A DNA stretch of 64,000 nucleotides, taken from Meloidogyne chitwoodi. Taxonomy: Eukaryota; Nematoda; Chromadorea; Rhabditida; Meloidogynidae. How positions within the stretch are numbered: position 1 is the stretch's first letter; the number at the start of each line of letters is the position of its first letter. The translations under genes and the position numbers were made by a program. The notes below the pieces were generated by a model. That model was not told where the DNA came from. It did not search any database and worked only from the letters and a program-made list of their open reading frames with translations. This document shows, in pieces, positions 50,194-62,695 of the stretch. The stretch spans positions 2,542,001-2,606,000 of the forward strand of contig JACZZP010000004.1 of NCBI GenBank assembly GCA_015183035.1, read 5' to 3'.

Positions 50194-50768
50194 ATGATTT
50201 ACTACTACCCAAAAAATATTTATTTTCTTTTTACTTTGTGTATTATTGCAGCAATAATAATAACATCAAATAATGCCATAAATGTTCAAAATATGAATGA
50301 TTTTCAGAAATCGCGTTTAGTTGGTAGGAAAATATTTTAAAAAAAAAAGTTAATTAAAATAAGAAAAAGTAGAAGAAAATACAAAGAAAAATATAAAAAA
50401 ATGCTACTTTTTTACTAGAAGTTAGAGAATTTCCTGGTGAGAATGTTTTAAATGGTGAATCAAAACAACAACAACCACATACTTTGGATGAAGAAATTCT
50501 TGGACGAATAGAAGGTCAATTAATGGGAGCAATGGAAATGCTTCAAAACTATAGAGGTAATTAATTCTTTTAAAATTCAAGGAAACCCCAAAAAATTTTT
50601 TAAAAGTAAATTTGAGTAACCATCACAAACCCTAAAAAAAAAGATTAAAAAATTCACAGACCTTTAAAACATTGTCCTTTTAATTTATTAGCCTCCTCAT
50701 CACCAACAAAGTACACCACAGAAAAAAGGAAAAACAACAAATTTGAATTCATTCGTTTTGGACGATGA
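50194..50768 (+). CDS. flp-12: FMRFamide-like neuropeptide precursor FLP-12 (KNNKFEFIRF-amide)
   Basis: Three exons: 50194-50323, 50419-50556 and 50692-50768, about 114 residues. An N-terminal signal peptide (MIYYYPKNIYFLFTLCIIAA) leads to a spacer with LDEEILGRIEGQLMGAMEML. The last exon ends TEKR-KNNKFEFIRF-G-R-stop: a Lys-Arg cleavage site, one peptide, the amide-donor Gly and a final Arg. C. elegans FLP-12 gives RNKFEFIRF-amide, so the C-terminal seven residues are the same. The Lys-Asn-Asn start is the form I recall from plant-parasitic nematodes. Only one peptide copy is encoded, as expected for flp-12. In other nematodes it is expressed in head and motor circuits. Confidence 0.93.
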
Positions 50769-51115
50769 AGAAGTTGATGAAAAATGTAAAAAACAAATTT
50801 TAAAAAAAAATTATGAAGGAAAGGTATATTTTAAACAAAAAATAATTTTTAGAAAAAAAAAAACAAAATTTATATAAAAAATCTCACATTTATTTTTTTT
50901 TGAACTCACACAATAACATGTTTTAAAAAAATAATATTAATATAATCAAGTGTCCATATAATTTCATATATATAAAAAAACATAAAGGTCATAGAGCGGC
51001 AAAAGTTTACTTTCCCCATTTTCGAAAAAAAAAAAATAAAAATTTCTAAAAAATAAAAAAAACTTTTGCCATTTTATTCAATAGAAAATACTATTTTAAA
51101 TATAATGCACAAACT
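50769..51115. other. Short convergent intergenic region
   Basis: 347 bp of 3' flanking sequence between flp-12 and the Lunapark gene; AT-rich, nothing else supported. Confidence 0.5.
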
Positions 51116-52580
51116 TTAAACATCTCTTGCAGTAATCATATCGCTGTCTTCACGTTCTGATTCTTCTTAAATTAAAAAAAAAACAATAAATAAATTTTCT
51201 TAATTTAAATTAATTAACCATTTAATCCACTAATTTCATTAATCATTAAAGAACATTTTCGTCCAAATTCTTCTTCAAGTTCTTCATTTTCTGTACTATC
51301 ATCTGTATGACCCGTAAAATTGAGAGCAGCAACTGGAGGTGACTTGATTGAAGTACTCGGATTATTATTACTATAATTTAATGGATGAGATCTTTTGTTT
51401 AATTCAATTTTAGAAGTATTAAAGAAATTGCACTAGAATTAAAAAAAAATATATATTATTGTTTTTAATTTTTTAAAAAAAACCCTGTAACAGCAGTAGG
51501 AGATTGTTTTAAATTCTTCTTTCAATGCCATTCCATTATGTGTAAAACAATTTGAGCAAATAAGGGCATATCTTCAATAAAAAAAATTATTAAAGAAAAA
51601 TTGTGTAGACAGTACTCTTTTTTAAATCCCTTTTATTAATTTTTATTGTGGAATAGATGTTTTCCACAAATTGTTTAATTAGAAAATAGAAAAAAACCAC
51701 ATTCTCACCGATTATTTATGCTTTCTCCCATAACAAAATCTAAAATGCGATCTAAACCACCACGACTTTCTTCTACAAACGGACGAATAGGCACTCGACG
51801 ATTTGTTGTTCCAAAATTTCTTACAACTGTTTGGCGTGGATCTCTAATTTCATAAAGCTTTGGAAGTGTTTGTGGAGTATTATTAACTGTTTGTAAATTT
51901 TTTCCCTGATAATTAGAATTATTATTATTTTCTTTCATTGATTTTGTTGTAGTAGCTGGAGGTGAAGAGGAGGTAGAGGATCCAAGCCATTGGGAAACTT
52001 CATTTTGAGAACCATATTTTTCAATAATTGCCTATAGACAAATATTTTTAATGTTTTAAATATTGTCTTATTTAAAATATTTCCAGATATAATTTTAAAA
52101 ACCTTTGCAACTTTAAATTTTTCATTTTCTTTAACATCTTCAATAATTGCAATTTTTCGTTCAGTAAAAAAGCGAAGTCTTCTTTGCTTTCTTTGAATTA
52201 ACCAATCAAAAATATTATGTAATATAGAAAGTAATGTCCATAATGAAACACTCCAAATAAGAAAAGAGGAAGAACATGTGAGAATTTTCCATTTTAAACT
52301 GGGATAATTAAGCCAAAAATAACCACAACTGCCGCCAAATAAGATAAATGAACCATAGAGAAGGCAATTACGAAACCTAAAAATTGTAATTTTTTTTTAA
52401 TTAAAAATTTAAACGCAAGAAATTTTTTAAAAGAAAATTAAAGATTAAAAAATAATACCAAACGTCATATTCCTTTAAATTTTTTAATTGATCCTCCAAA
52501 TCTTTTATTTGCGAAACAAGTTCATCCAACTCTTGGCTAGGCAATTTTCGTCGTCGAAAATAACGTATGACGTTTCCCAT
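51116..52580 (-). CDS. lnp-1: Lunapark, ER three-way-junction protein
   Basis: Membrane protein that stabilises three-way junctions of the tubular ER network. Start at 52580 (MGNVIRYFRRRKLPSQELDE), with a conserved N-terminal Gly that can be myristoylated. A first coiled coil (ELVSQIKDLEDQLKNLKE) precedes two membrane spans (FRNCLLYGSFILFGGSCGYF and FLIWSVSLWTLLSILHNIFD) and a second helix with RFFTERKIAIIEDVKENEKF. A disordered Ser/Asn linker comes before the family's zinc-finger region: GGLDRILDFVMGESINNRYA, LICSNCFTHNGMALKEEF, and, across an intron, YCCYRCNFFNTSK. Both CxxC pairs of the finger are present. The acidic C-terminus ends ESEREDSDMITARDV. Confidence 0.93.
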
Positions 52581-52845
52581 TCATAAATACAAAATTTTAA
52601 AAATATTTAAATGTCCACAAAGTATTGCAGAAAAACATCAAAGTGATCCATGAAATAAGATAAATAAAAAATGAATAAATAATTATACTTCAATTACAAT
52701 GAATATTAAATAAAAATATGTATTTATTCAAAAATTTAAAAAAAAAAAGTATCAGGCATGTAACTTTAAACTGTATAAAAAAAATAATTTTCTAGCTTCA
52801 TGCCTAATAAAAAAACAAAACAAATAATATGAAGATCTGGAATCC

Positions 52846-54022
52846 CTAAATAAAAGGTGAAAAAACATCATCTTTTTCTTCATCTTCACCTTCAGCTAAA
52901 AGTTTTTGTTTATGATCAACATAACGAAAAACTCTATTGTGAAGACCAGTTTTGTGTACTTTTTGTAATAACCTTTGTTCAAGTAAATCTAATGCACGTC
53001 GTGATAGAACTAAAGTATCATGCTTCAAAATACTATAACAATTCAATCCATAGAGAGGCATAGCAGTAAATGATGGAATTTGTGAAGTTGCTTCTACCAA
53101 ATTTGCAGACATATTGTCAGCAGAACTTAAATTAGAAAATAATAATAATAATTTGAAACAAAAATTAACGTGTCAACGAATAGTACAGAATATCCCCAAT
53201 TGCGTGCTTCTGCCAAATCATGAAGAAACTAAAAATATAATTTAATGATCCAGCATTAAGATTATTATAATTTAAGGATTTAAAAATAAAAAAAGCTGAA
53301 TATATTTGAAACCTGAGGATCAGGAGAAGATAAAGAATTAAAATCATCTACAATAATTAGATCATCTTGTACATGCTTTATAGTTAAAGCTACTCGAAGA
53401 CCATGAATTCTAACCGAATCAGGCAACATGTAAAAACGAGTTAAAGGACCTCGAACTTTATGAGCAAAACCACCACGAACAAAATGAGGTGCTCGAATGC
53501 TAAAAATTTAATGTTGCAAAAAGTTACAAGCATAAAATTTACCTTCCGGCTTGAGCTCGACCCATTCTTTTTTGTGGCCAAGGCTTTCGCCCACTGCCCG
53601 GCATTTCGGCACGCGTTAACATTTTGGTAAGCACTAAATTCTTGTATGAAGTTTGCCTTTAATATAATAAAAATTTAACAAATAAATTTTCCAACCAAGC
53701 AATGTTTCGATGAAGAATATCCAACCGTGGAGTAATGCGGAAAATATCTAAAATTAATAAAAAAAATAAAAGTATGCAAAATTTTTATCAAACCTGGATG
53801 GAGTTGCACTATGTCATGATTTCGTTCATCAATTTCATCCAAAGAAGTTACCCAGGCTTCAGGAATTTCAAGAAATGGATTGCTAATATCAACTCTCCAT
53901 AGCTCACGAGGTGATGACTGCAAATTAAGTTTAATTGCTTCAGAAGTGCAAAAGCTGTTAAAACTTAGAATTCTTTTCTTTAATTGAGATAATAATATGG
54001 TCGATAGAAAATTGAAATTCAT
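52846..54022 (-). CDS. mrpl-4: Mitochondrial large-subunit ribosomal protein L4 (uL4m)
   Basis: Component of the mitochondrial ribosome near the exit tunnel. Start at 54022; the N-terminus MNFNFLSTILLSQLKKRILS is a plausible presequence (basic, no acid). The uL4 body follows: ELWRVDISNPFLEIPEAWVT, HRNIAWQ, LVLTKMLTRAEMPGSGRKPW, and QKRMGRARAGSIRAPHFVRG, which is the uL4 tunnel-loop motif (R-G-R-R-A-G-S/R-P). Then come GFAHKVRGPLTRFYMLPDSV, DDLIIVDDFNSLSSPDPQ and SVLFVDTDNMSANLVEATSQ. The C-terminal IPSFTAMPLYGLNCYSILKH and DTLVLSRRALDLLEQRLL match the family end, plus a short acidic tail. Five or six exons with short introns. Confidence 0.92.
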
Positions 54023-54524
54023 CTAAATAAACAAAAATTAAAAAATTGTAAAGGCTATAAACAAACAGACTCAAACGTTCTATTATAAAGGTACAAGAAA
54101 AATCTTTTTCTCTCACATCTATAGTCTATAATATAAACAGAATGCCAAAAAAATAAATTTTAAAAAAATAAGTAGCGTAACTCTAGAGCATTTTGTTTTT
54201 ATCGATTTCTGATTTTCTAAAAAAAACCAAACCTCGTCTTTCCTGTAATTTTTTTGTTTTCAATCCACTTACATTTTGTATATCATCTTCATCTCATCCA
54301 CTTTGTTTGTTGCCATCCGTTGTTCGTTTGTTCATTGCCTTCTTGAAGACATGTTGAAGCTAAAGTCGAAAAAAAGCAAAAAAAAATATTAAAAGACAAC
54401 TCGAAAGACAAAACAAGGACAATAATAAGACAAACAAAATAAGAAGAAGGTTCGGGGCAGTCGCTCGCGCAAATTTTTTTCGCAAATTTTTTTACTTTTA
54501 AAAATTAAAAATTTAAAGCTTACA
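54023..54524. other. Intergenic
   Basis: About 500 bp, including a patch near 54445-54475 richer in GC (ggttcggggcagtcgctcgc). No supported gene. Confidence 0.4.
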
Positions 54525-55175
54525 AGGCCTGTAGACTGGAAGATGGGTTGGTGATCATGAAGAGCATCCAACTAGTCGGCCAGTTGAAGGCAGCAGCATC
54601 CATGACGTGGAGGTGCACCTGGCTTTAAAAAAAGGGAGGGACCCAAACCCAAAAAATAAAAAAGAACCACACCACGTGCCACCAAAGTGTACAGTGCTCC
54701 TCGGCGAAACAAAGCTCCTTGCGTACATGTTGCGGAAGATCAGGGCTCCTTGCGATCATATTCATGTAGGCTATAATAAAAAAATCAATCTATTCTAAAA
54801 AATTAAAGATGAAACCGTTCAACTGTAGATGCCACCAATGAAAGCAGATCCAGTGAGCATGGCGAACATGTTGACGAACTAAAAATTAAAAAATGAACCG
54901 ATTCTAAAAAATTAAACAAAAAACCGAAGCCACTGGAGAAGTTGTCAATCAAGCAGGGCAACTATAATTGAGTTTATTAAAAAATTGACAAAAAACTAAC
55001 GCAAGATGAGGAGCATGTTGAGTTGATGAACACATCACAGCAAGCATGAAGAACAAATCTAAGCTAGTTCAAAAAAAATTAATAAATTATATATTAAAAA
55101 TTTTAAAAATTAAAAAAAATAAACCGCAACCAACAGCCAGACATCTTCAGCATATTCGGAAGCGGCCGAAGAGCC
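54525..55175 (-). pseudogene. GC-rich exon-like islands; possible membrane-protein gene or gene remnant
   Basis: Six short islands of nearly 50% GC are separated by AT-rich gaps with intron-like ends (donor GTTTTTT..., acceptor ATTTTTAG or TTATAG). Minus-strand reading in one set of frames gives SSAASEYAEDVWLLVA, LFFMLAVMCSSTQHAPH, LPCLIDNFSSGF, FVNMFAMLTGSAFIGGIY, and YMNMIARSPDLPQHVRKELC, partly hydrophobic like membrane spans. There is a faint likeness to the end of CLN3/battenin-type transporters (GG..Y.N......REF), too weak for a call. Alternative frames are also open over each island, no start or stop is convincing, and the last island runs into TAA. It may be a degraded copy, a real divergent gene, or a foreign insertion. 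Confidence 0.3.
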
Positions 55176-55714
55176 TTTAATTTGATTAAATTTTAGATTT
55201 TTTAAAATAATTTTTTAAAATTTTAAAGTTTTAGCGTGCGCAAGCGGAACAACGAATAAAAAATACGGATGAAACATAAAAACAGATGAGTAAATAAAAA
55301 ACAAATGAAAAACGAATGAAAAAAGTAAAAAACGATGAAAAAAACACAAAAAACTCGAGTTCGGATCTCCGGAGATCAACAACATAATCAACAACATAAT
55401 CTGAAAAAACAAGCCAAAAAATAGAAGCCAAATTTGAATCAAAATATTTAGCGCCAAATCGTAATTTTTTATTGCAGCGAATTTTCATAGTGTCAACTAA
55501 TTATATTTTTTCATTTGACGTATCTAAATGGAAAATATTTTCAACTATTTTTTTTATCTCTAGCTTTTCTTTTTCATACTCTCTTATGAAAGATTCTAAC
55601 TTTTATCCTTATGTTCTTTTTTCTGATTATCTTCGTTGTTTTCTAATCTAAATCCCTAAATTTTAAGATATCGATTTCAACAAATTGTTTGTCCAATTGA
55701 CTGGATTTTAATCC
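55176..55714. other. Intergenic
   Basis: About 540 bp. Contains degenerate repeats of the kind AAAAACGAATGAAAAA near 55250-55345. The minus-strand open frame there is Phe-rich low complexity. Promoter of the following dehydrogenase gene presumed. Confidence 0.45.
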
Positions 55715-57318
55715 ATGTACACAACAATCTTTCGGCCAATTACTTTTGCTTCAAATTTATATTTTCTTTTTATTTTATGGCAACTAAAGATGCTTTTCTC
55801 AATTTTATTATACTTCCATTCTTATGTAAGAGCATTGTTCACAATTGTGCATATTTACTTTCTTGGAGTTTATTACCTTTTTTACGAATTTTTTGTTGAT
55901 TGCCGAAGTGGAATCAAAATGACTACAAGAAAGAGTCTTTTGAATGATAGAATAAAGAACTGGTCTCGAAACCTGAAACAAATGAGAAAAGATCAAATCT
56001 ATCAATCTGCAGATGTAAATCAAGATTCCAGTGAGCTGGTAGCTGTTATTACCGGTGCTGATGGGACTATTGGTAGTGAGGTATGCACTAATAAAAACCA
56101 TTGAACTTTCAAATCAAATTTGTTAATTTTAAGATATTAAAGTATTTGCTCGCAATGGATTTCATCGTCTTTGCGATTGGCCTTTATCCGCTAGATAGAC
56201 AATTTCAACATCAGAGGAATTTGCATTTCATAAAATGCGATTTGGGCAATATTGATGAGGTTTGTTTATAAAACTTATATGAATTCATTTAATTAAGGTT
56301 TAACGATTCAATAGGTCTTTTCCGCAATTGAGAATGTCCAATTGTCTATTGATCGAATAGATTTGCTTATTTTAAATGCTGCAATGTTTTTATCTCCAAA
56401 AATTGGTTGGTTGCCTTATCGGCGTAATTTGATTGGTGCTCAAATCATTGAACGACATTTGGCCGTTAATGTACTAGCTAATGCTCAATTATTCGCCTCA
56501 TTGTCTCAGCGCTTAGAACAGAGTGTTTTACAGAATGGTAAAGCGATTTTTGTTTCATCATGTTCTGCTAGGGCTGGAGACTTGTCGCTTCTTTTGAGGA
56601 GTGAGGAAGGTTTCATTATTTTTTTATATATATTGATCAAAAATGAACAGATAATCTTAGTTCAGAGCGTTTTTGGTGTCGTCACCTTAATGGCTATAAA
56701 TCATATGCAGATTCTAAGCTTTTGCTGACCGCCTATGTGCAATATTTAAATAAAGTTTTGAGGTTTATTTAAGTTTCCATTTCAGTTTTTAAAAGATTTT
56801 TTTAGATATCGTGATAGTCGAATAATGGTGGCTAGTGTACATCCAGGAGTTGTTCCTGGACGTTTTTATCGCAATGTTTTTTGGCCTTTTCGATGTGTAA
56901 TAAATAGGATTTTGGCGCCATTCATGAGGTCTGTTTATCGTAAATAAAAAATAAGATTAAAATGATATCGATGTAACATTTTCCAAATGTTATATTTTTC
57001 TCTATTAGAACACCATTACATGCAGCAACACACATTTTGGATGTTGCCTGTTCCCTTCATCTTAATTCTACACCTAATAACAATGTTTACTACGAGAACG
57101 GAGTGCCTTCTAACATAAATTCACTTCAAAATCAGGAAAATGTTTGGCTTTATGGTCGTTGTGTTAGGGAAATGATTGTCGATAATGATGAAGTGTCATC
57201 ACTTGGTTCTATTGCTAAAAATGATGATTTGGATGAAACTTCAAGACAAAAACAAATTGATAAGTCATCAGCAGAATTTTTTGAACGTTTATTATCTGAA
57301 GCAACCGGGGATATATAA
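55715..57318 (+). CDS. Membrane-anchored short-chain dehydrogenase/reductase (SDR)
   Basis: NAD(P)-dependent oxidoreductase of the classical/extended retinol-dehydrogenase-like SDR type. The first 65 or so residues are hydrophobic (LFSILLYFHSYVRALFTIVH), implying an ER or lipid-droplet membrane anchor; MTTRKSLLNDRI at 55919 is a possible soluble start. The Rossmann motif is VAVITGADGTIGSE (TGxxxGxG with a Thr), then LKYLLAMDFIVFAIGLYPLD, NLHFIKCDLGNIDE and DLLILNAAMF (NAA). The catalytic part is KAIFVSSCSARAGD and YKSYADSKLLLTAYV (Tyr-x-x-x-Lys), followed by SRIMVASVHPGVVPGRFYRN. The Ser-Tyr-Lys set is present. The C-terminal part has AATHILDVACSLHL and an acidic tail, ending SEATGDI. The closest family may be DHRSX/WWOX-like, but substrate cannot be predicted. 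Six or seven exons, GC content above background. Confidence 0.85.
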
Positions 57319-59065
57319 AATTAATAATATTTTGTAATGATTAAAATTTTAGGTTATTCTAGAAAAATTTAATTAGTATTTTTATCATTTAGAAGGGTGA
57401 AATTATCGTCCTTAAACTACTAGTTGAAAAATTTAATTAGTTTTATGTCTTAAAATTTATTTTATTAATCAAGATTATATCTTATTTTACAATACTTCTC
57501 CCTTTCTTCTTCTCTATTACTTTTAATTTTTCTTGCCCCTTTAATTTATGCTCGTCCATCACCACGTTTAAACTAGCAGAAGATGTAAGCTGAAGGAGAC
57601 AGATATATTTATGCAAATTCAAAAAATTGTGTGTTTTAGTAGTTTTAAGAAATGGCTATTTTGTATGTGTGGGCCACATATATTTTTAACTGCTTAAACC
57701 ACAATTTTTATGGCATATAAAAAGAATGAATAATGGGAGGAGAGGCGATATAAATAAAGTTGCAAGTTGAGTATAATAAAAGTATAAAAAATATTGGGGA
57801 GACTTTTTTGACAGGGACACTTTGTGAGGTGAACTTTTATTTATTTTCTTCAATGATAAAAATAAGCATAACTTTCCGTTTCATTTTACTTCAATTTTAG
57901 ATCTAGTACTTTTTTCAAGTTTTCTCTCTTTTCTATTCCAGCTGCTCTTGCCAAATTCCCGAAGGGTGTCCGTCAAAACATACATATATCCTTTTCTACT
58001 TTTAACAAATTTTTTATTATCCAAAAATGGAGGAGGAAAATGGAAAAAATTCGCTTTAAAGCAAAGTAAGTGGTATAAAAAATTTTATTGAAAGAATTAT
58101 TGTAAAATAAATTTAGTAGAAAGCTTTTGTTCTTTAAAAAATTTTTATTCAAAAAGAAGCATTTCCTATTCTATTTGGGCTACTTACTATTCATCAATCA
58201 TCTATGTAAATTTAATTTTTCTTCTATTTTAAGGCAACAATTCGACCGGAAAATAGAGGAAAAAAGGTTGATCTGTTTTTATGAAAATATTTATTTTTCT
58301 TTTTTAGAAAAACCTTAAAAACAATAGAAGTATGGACATATGTATGTACGCATTTTAAGAATTATGATGATCATTAATTGAACACATGGCTGACAGACGG
58401 CGGTGAATAAAAATATGCCAATGAATATTGAGAAGAAGATGCGCAACTGTTGCTGTCGTAAAAAGGAAAGGATGAAATGGAATGATTTTGAGGTTATTTT
58501 TGGGCAATTTTTTAATTCAAAAAATTGAGCTTTTGATTTATTTTTCTTTAAAATCATTAGAAACAGAAATTTATTCTCAAAATTAAATTTTTTTTAATTT
58601 TAAGTTTTATCAAGAAAAGATATTTTCTTTTGCAATTTTTTGCCATGCAATTCTTCAAATTCCCGCACATTTTTGTTATGCTTATGGTAGCTTTAAAGAG
58701 GTGGAGACATCTTTTTTTTTATTTCGTTCCCCTCTTCACCAAGCAGCTATGCCGTAAATACTAAGAGAGAAGACTGAGAAACGGCCGAATATCAATGGTG
58801 GCCAAGTGGCAAAAAAAACGAAGAAAAAAGGTTTGGCATCGTCAACCAATCGGCGATGTGCCAATTCCCAAGCGGCGTCCGCCTTATAGGTTTGCCTTCA
58901 TTTAGATTAAATAGATAGACCGGGATAGGCATATCCACACAAATTTTATTTATTTATCCAGCTTCCTCAACAGCGCCATTAAAGTATTCTCGAAAGGATT
59001 ATCCCTGTAGGGAATTTTTACCTCAGGCTTTTTTCACCTCTTAACGACAACTCCATTACTACTTT
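57319..59065. other. Intergenic, upstream of unc-3
   Basis: About 1.75 kb. The right half (58640-59065) is GC-richer, with stretches such as ccaagcggcgtccgcc near 58869, likely unc-3 promoter or 5' UTR. Open frames at 58127-58318 and on the minus strand near 58315-58557 are low-complexity and unsupported. Confidence 0.5.
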
Positions 59066-62000
59066 ATGTACAATCACCAGGGACTGTTCAGTTTCGCACC
59101 GCAGCCTTCCCTGCTACCACCATTTCCTCCACCACAGCTTTCACAAGTTGGTGGTTTACTTGAATCGACAGCAGTGACTACAAGCAGTAATAATAATAAC
59201 AACAACTTGCTTCTACGCTCAGCAGGAATAAAAAATGAGCATTCTACCACAACTAATCAACTTTTTAATTGCTGGCAAAATGTTCAACCAATGTTGCATG
59301 GGTATATATTTTATGCTTTCACATTTTTACAATTTAATTTCAGTATTTCACAATTGGCTAGTGCGAAATTTACACATCCACCTCCAAATAATCTTCGCAA
59401 ATCAAATTTTTTTCACTTTACTATCAGCCTCCACGATCATGATGATAATCCTTTTGAAGTTGAGCAGGCTACATTTGCAGGATTTATTGAAAAGGAAAAA
59501 GAAGTACCTGGCGAATTCACTCGGAATGGAATTCATTACAGGCTGGCTATCATCCGCTCTGGTAAATATTTAATAATTGGGTTAATATATTAAAGAAGTT
59601 TAGATAATCCTAAGTTTCCTGGGTAAAATTTGCTTAGGCAAAAGTTTATTTTTTTATTTTTATGTCAAGATATATAAAGCTTGAAAATAAGAAAAAATGG
59701 AGTAGTTATTTAATAATTGAATGATACATTACTTCCTTTTTAAAGTGTTTTAAGAATGTTTTATATAAAAAGGGAAGTGTAGTCCTTAAAATAAATGTAT
59801 AGTTAACAGTAATCCAATTATTGTGGATGAAAGCTGGTACTAATACACAAAATTTGAAAAAGAATAAAAATTGGCAAGAAAACAACAAAGAAAAATGAAA
59901 TAGTTTAAGCTTATGTAGAGTAGTAAACAAACAAGGAAATTTGGGATAAATTACTTTTTATATATATTTTTTATTTAACATAAAGGGGAAGGAAGTCTTT
60001 TAATTCAAAGAAAAGAGAAGTATATATAGTCTAGTTGTAATTAAATGTGTTTTTGGGTTTTATATTATTATGTTTTATTCTAATTCACTTATAGAGAGTC
60101 GAAATCATCTCTCAATGTTTCTCAATTTTAGCGCACATTGGGTTTTTTCCCAATTTTTGAAGGAAAAGGCGGCCATAACATTTAGGCAAAAATGGAAGGG
60201 TTTTTACTAAGAAATACTGAAATTGGACCCTTTCTTTAGAAGAGAGAAATGCGCAATAAAAATGCGTGGAATCGTTTAAAGGAAAAATAGGAAGGAAATG
60301 GCACAAGCTTGAGGGAGATAGAAGATAAAAACCTAAAAATGAAAGCATAATTTTCCTAATTAAACTTAGTATTTTCTTAGACTAAAGTCGTAAAATGGTC
60401 ATAAAAATTTGGTGACCAAAATGATTAAAAACAAAACAATTTCTTTCAGTTTTGGTTAAAAAAATAAAGACTATGGGGTTGCTTGTTTTAACCAAAAAAA
60501 ATAAATAAAATAAAATTTTAGTTTAAAATACTAAAAGATGTTGGGTACTTTTTTAAAGTTTTTTTTGAGTGGCCTGTGATAGCTTGTTTCCGATATTTTA
60601 GATAAATAATCTTTGTTTATTTTTGAATTTTTTTGAACTTTTTTTATTTTATCTATTCTTTTATTTATAATTCTAATAACAATTTTCATTAAATGTTATG
60701 ACTTTCACTTCATTAAAATTAAATTTACGCAATCCAACACCCAATTCAGTGGTTATGCCAATCCGGCTCATTAAGCGATGAAAAGGGGGATTATGACTGA
60801 AACGGCATAATAATATGATGAGATTCAACCTCATTATTTATAAAAAACGGTCATTAAAATTGTGGGGGAAAATGAATAAATAAAATAATATTTGGAGTAA
60901 ACAATGAATGTCAAGTAAAAAAAAAGGGGTGCAAACAGGTGTGAACTAGATTAATGTATGCTGGGACTAATATCTGAAAAGAATTAAGTATAGTAATATT
61001 TTAAGTTAATTAACTCCCATAGGGTAATAATATTTTTTTTAATTTTCAAATTTAGGAATTCGAATAGAACAGGATTTGTATGTTCGCTTAGTGAGTATTT
61101 TTAAAGCATTTATATTACCTTAAATATTTCAATAAAAACTAGGTTGATAGTCAATCAAAACAAGCAATTGCTTATGAAGGCCAGGATAAAAATCCTGAAA
61201 TGTGCAGAGTTTTATTAACACATGAAGTTATGTGTTCACGTTGTTGTGAAAAGAAAAGTTGTGGAAATCGAAACGAAACTCCTAGTGATCCTGTAATTTT
61301 ATTTTTGAAAGTTTATAAAAAAAATTTTTTTTTAGGTGATTATTGACAAATGGTTTCTCAAATTTTTTCTAAAGTGTAACCAAAATTGTGCGTTATAGGT
61401 TTTTTAACGTTTAGATTTTTTTCGATTTTAAACATTAAAGTTTTTAAATTTATTTAAGGCTTGAAAAATGCTGGCAATCCTCGAGATATGCGTCGATTTC
61501 AGGCAGAAATTTTTTTTTTAATTTTATTTCAATAAAAAATTTCATTGTCAGGTTATGCTTTCTATGACACCGCGTGTTGATATGGACGTTTTGGCAGTGT
61601 CACAAAATATGTTTGTTCACAACAATTCTAAACATGGTCGCCGGATTAAAAGAGGAGCAAGTGAATCAGGAACAGTTGAAGGTTAATTTAAAAATTTTAA
61701 ATTATTTTTATGCACTTTTATAGAATTACCATCAGCTTCAAATCCTTCTTTTTCTTCTATTAATTCTACGGCAAACAATTCTATACCAGTGCTTAAACAT
61801 ATTTTTCCATCAGAAGCTTGGTGTTTAAGCGGAAGCTCAGCAATTCTTATAGGAGACAATTTTTATGAAGGAATTCAAGTATTTTTTGGAAATACTTCAA
61901 CCTCTTCTGAAGTAACTTTAAATTAAAAAAAAATTTTATAATTAAAAACTATCACAGGTACTCACTCCTCAGGCAATTAAAGTTAATAATATTCCAACAA

Positions 62001-62695
62001 GGTCAAGTCCTGGTTCTGTTGAGGTTTATCTTTGTTCTCCAAAAGGACAGCCAAAAGTGCGCTCCAATTCTTTACGTTTCTCATTTCTTTGTAATTTTTT
62101 TTAAATAAAATTATCTGACTGCTTTTATTTTTGCATTATCTGAACCTGGAATTGATGTTGCTTTCCAGCGACTTCAAAGACTTTTACCGAAATATCAAAC
62201 TGATCCTGATCGTTTACCGAAAGAACTTATTCTTCGTCGTGCTGCTGATTTAACTGAAGCTCTCTACAGTCGATGGTTTTTAAAAAAAAATTTCTTTTAA
62301 ATTAAATTTTGATTTTTTAAGTTATCCTGATTATGCTGTTTATCCTTCTTTTGATCCTGGTTTGTTTTTGAGTCAGTTTTACTAAACTTAAATTTAAGAA
62401 TTTGTTACGGATGCACGTAACCATTCACAGAGGGCTCTTTACGTCGCAGGACATAATGTAATGGCTGCCGCAGGGTTGGGCGCTGCAGCTGCCGGATATG
62501 TCCCTTATTCTAATGGAACTGCGGCAATGGCTAGCTTTTTGAATTCTTCAACTACTGGTATTTTTTTAACCTTTATAGGAATTCTTTGGATATTAGCTCA
62601 TGATTCTATATTAAATTTCCCAACATTTTTTTGCAGGGTTTTCGACATTTTGCAATCCATTCACATTACCACTTCAAAAACCTGGAGCCTACTGA
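59066..62695 (+). CDS. unc-3: UNC-3, COE/EBF (Olf-1/EBF) transcription factor
   Basis: Terminal-selector transcription factor for cholinergic motor neurons in nematodes, homologue of vertebrate EBF. Start at 59066 ([20 protein letters not shown]), then a Pro- and Asn-rich part. The DNA-binding domain has [48 protein letters not shown] and [20 protein letters not shown]. After a 1.5-kb intron come [20 protein letters not shown], the zinc knuckle [39 protein letters not shown] and [12 protein letters not shown]. The IPT/TIG domain is [32 protein letters not shown] and [13 protein letters not shown]. The helix-loop-helix is [36 protein letters not shown]. The C-terminus is short ([19 protein letters not shown]). 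Zinc-knuckle Cys/His are all present. The link between the HLH exon and the Ala-rich exon ([14 protein letters not shown]) is by eye. Confidence 0.93.
59580..61055 (+). other. Large intron of unc-3
   Basis: About 1.5 kb, far longer than other introns of this gene. No exon seen. Contains a GC-richer stretch near 60733-60830 (caatccggctcattaagc) that could be regulatory. Frames on the minus strand are spurious. Confidence 0.6.

Noticed and set aside
58127..58557. Phe/Leu-rich open frames upstream of unc-3
   Set aside because: AT-driven composition, no homology or exon structure.
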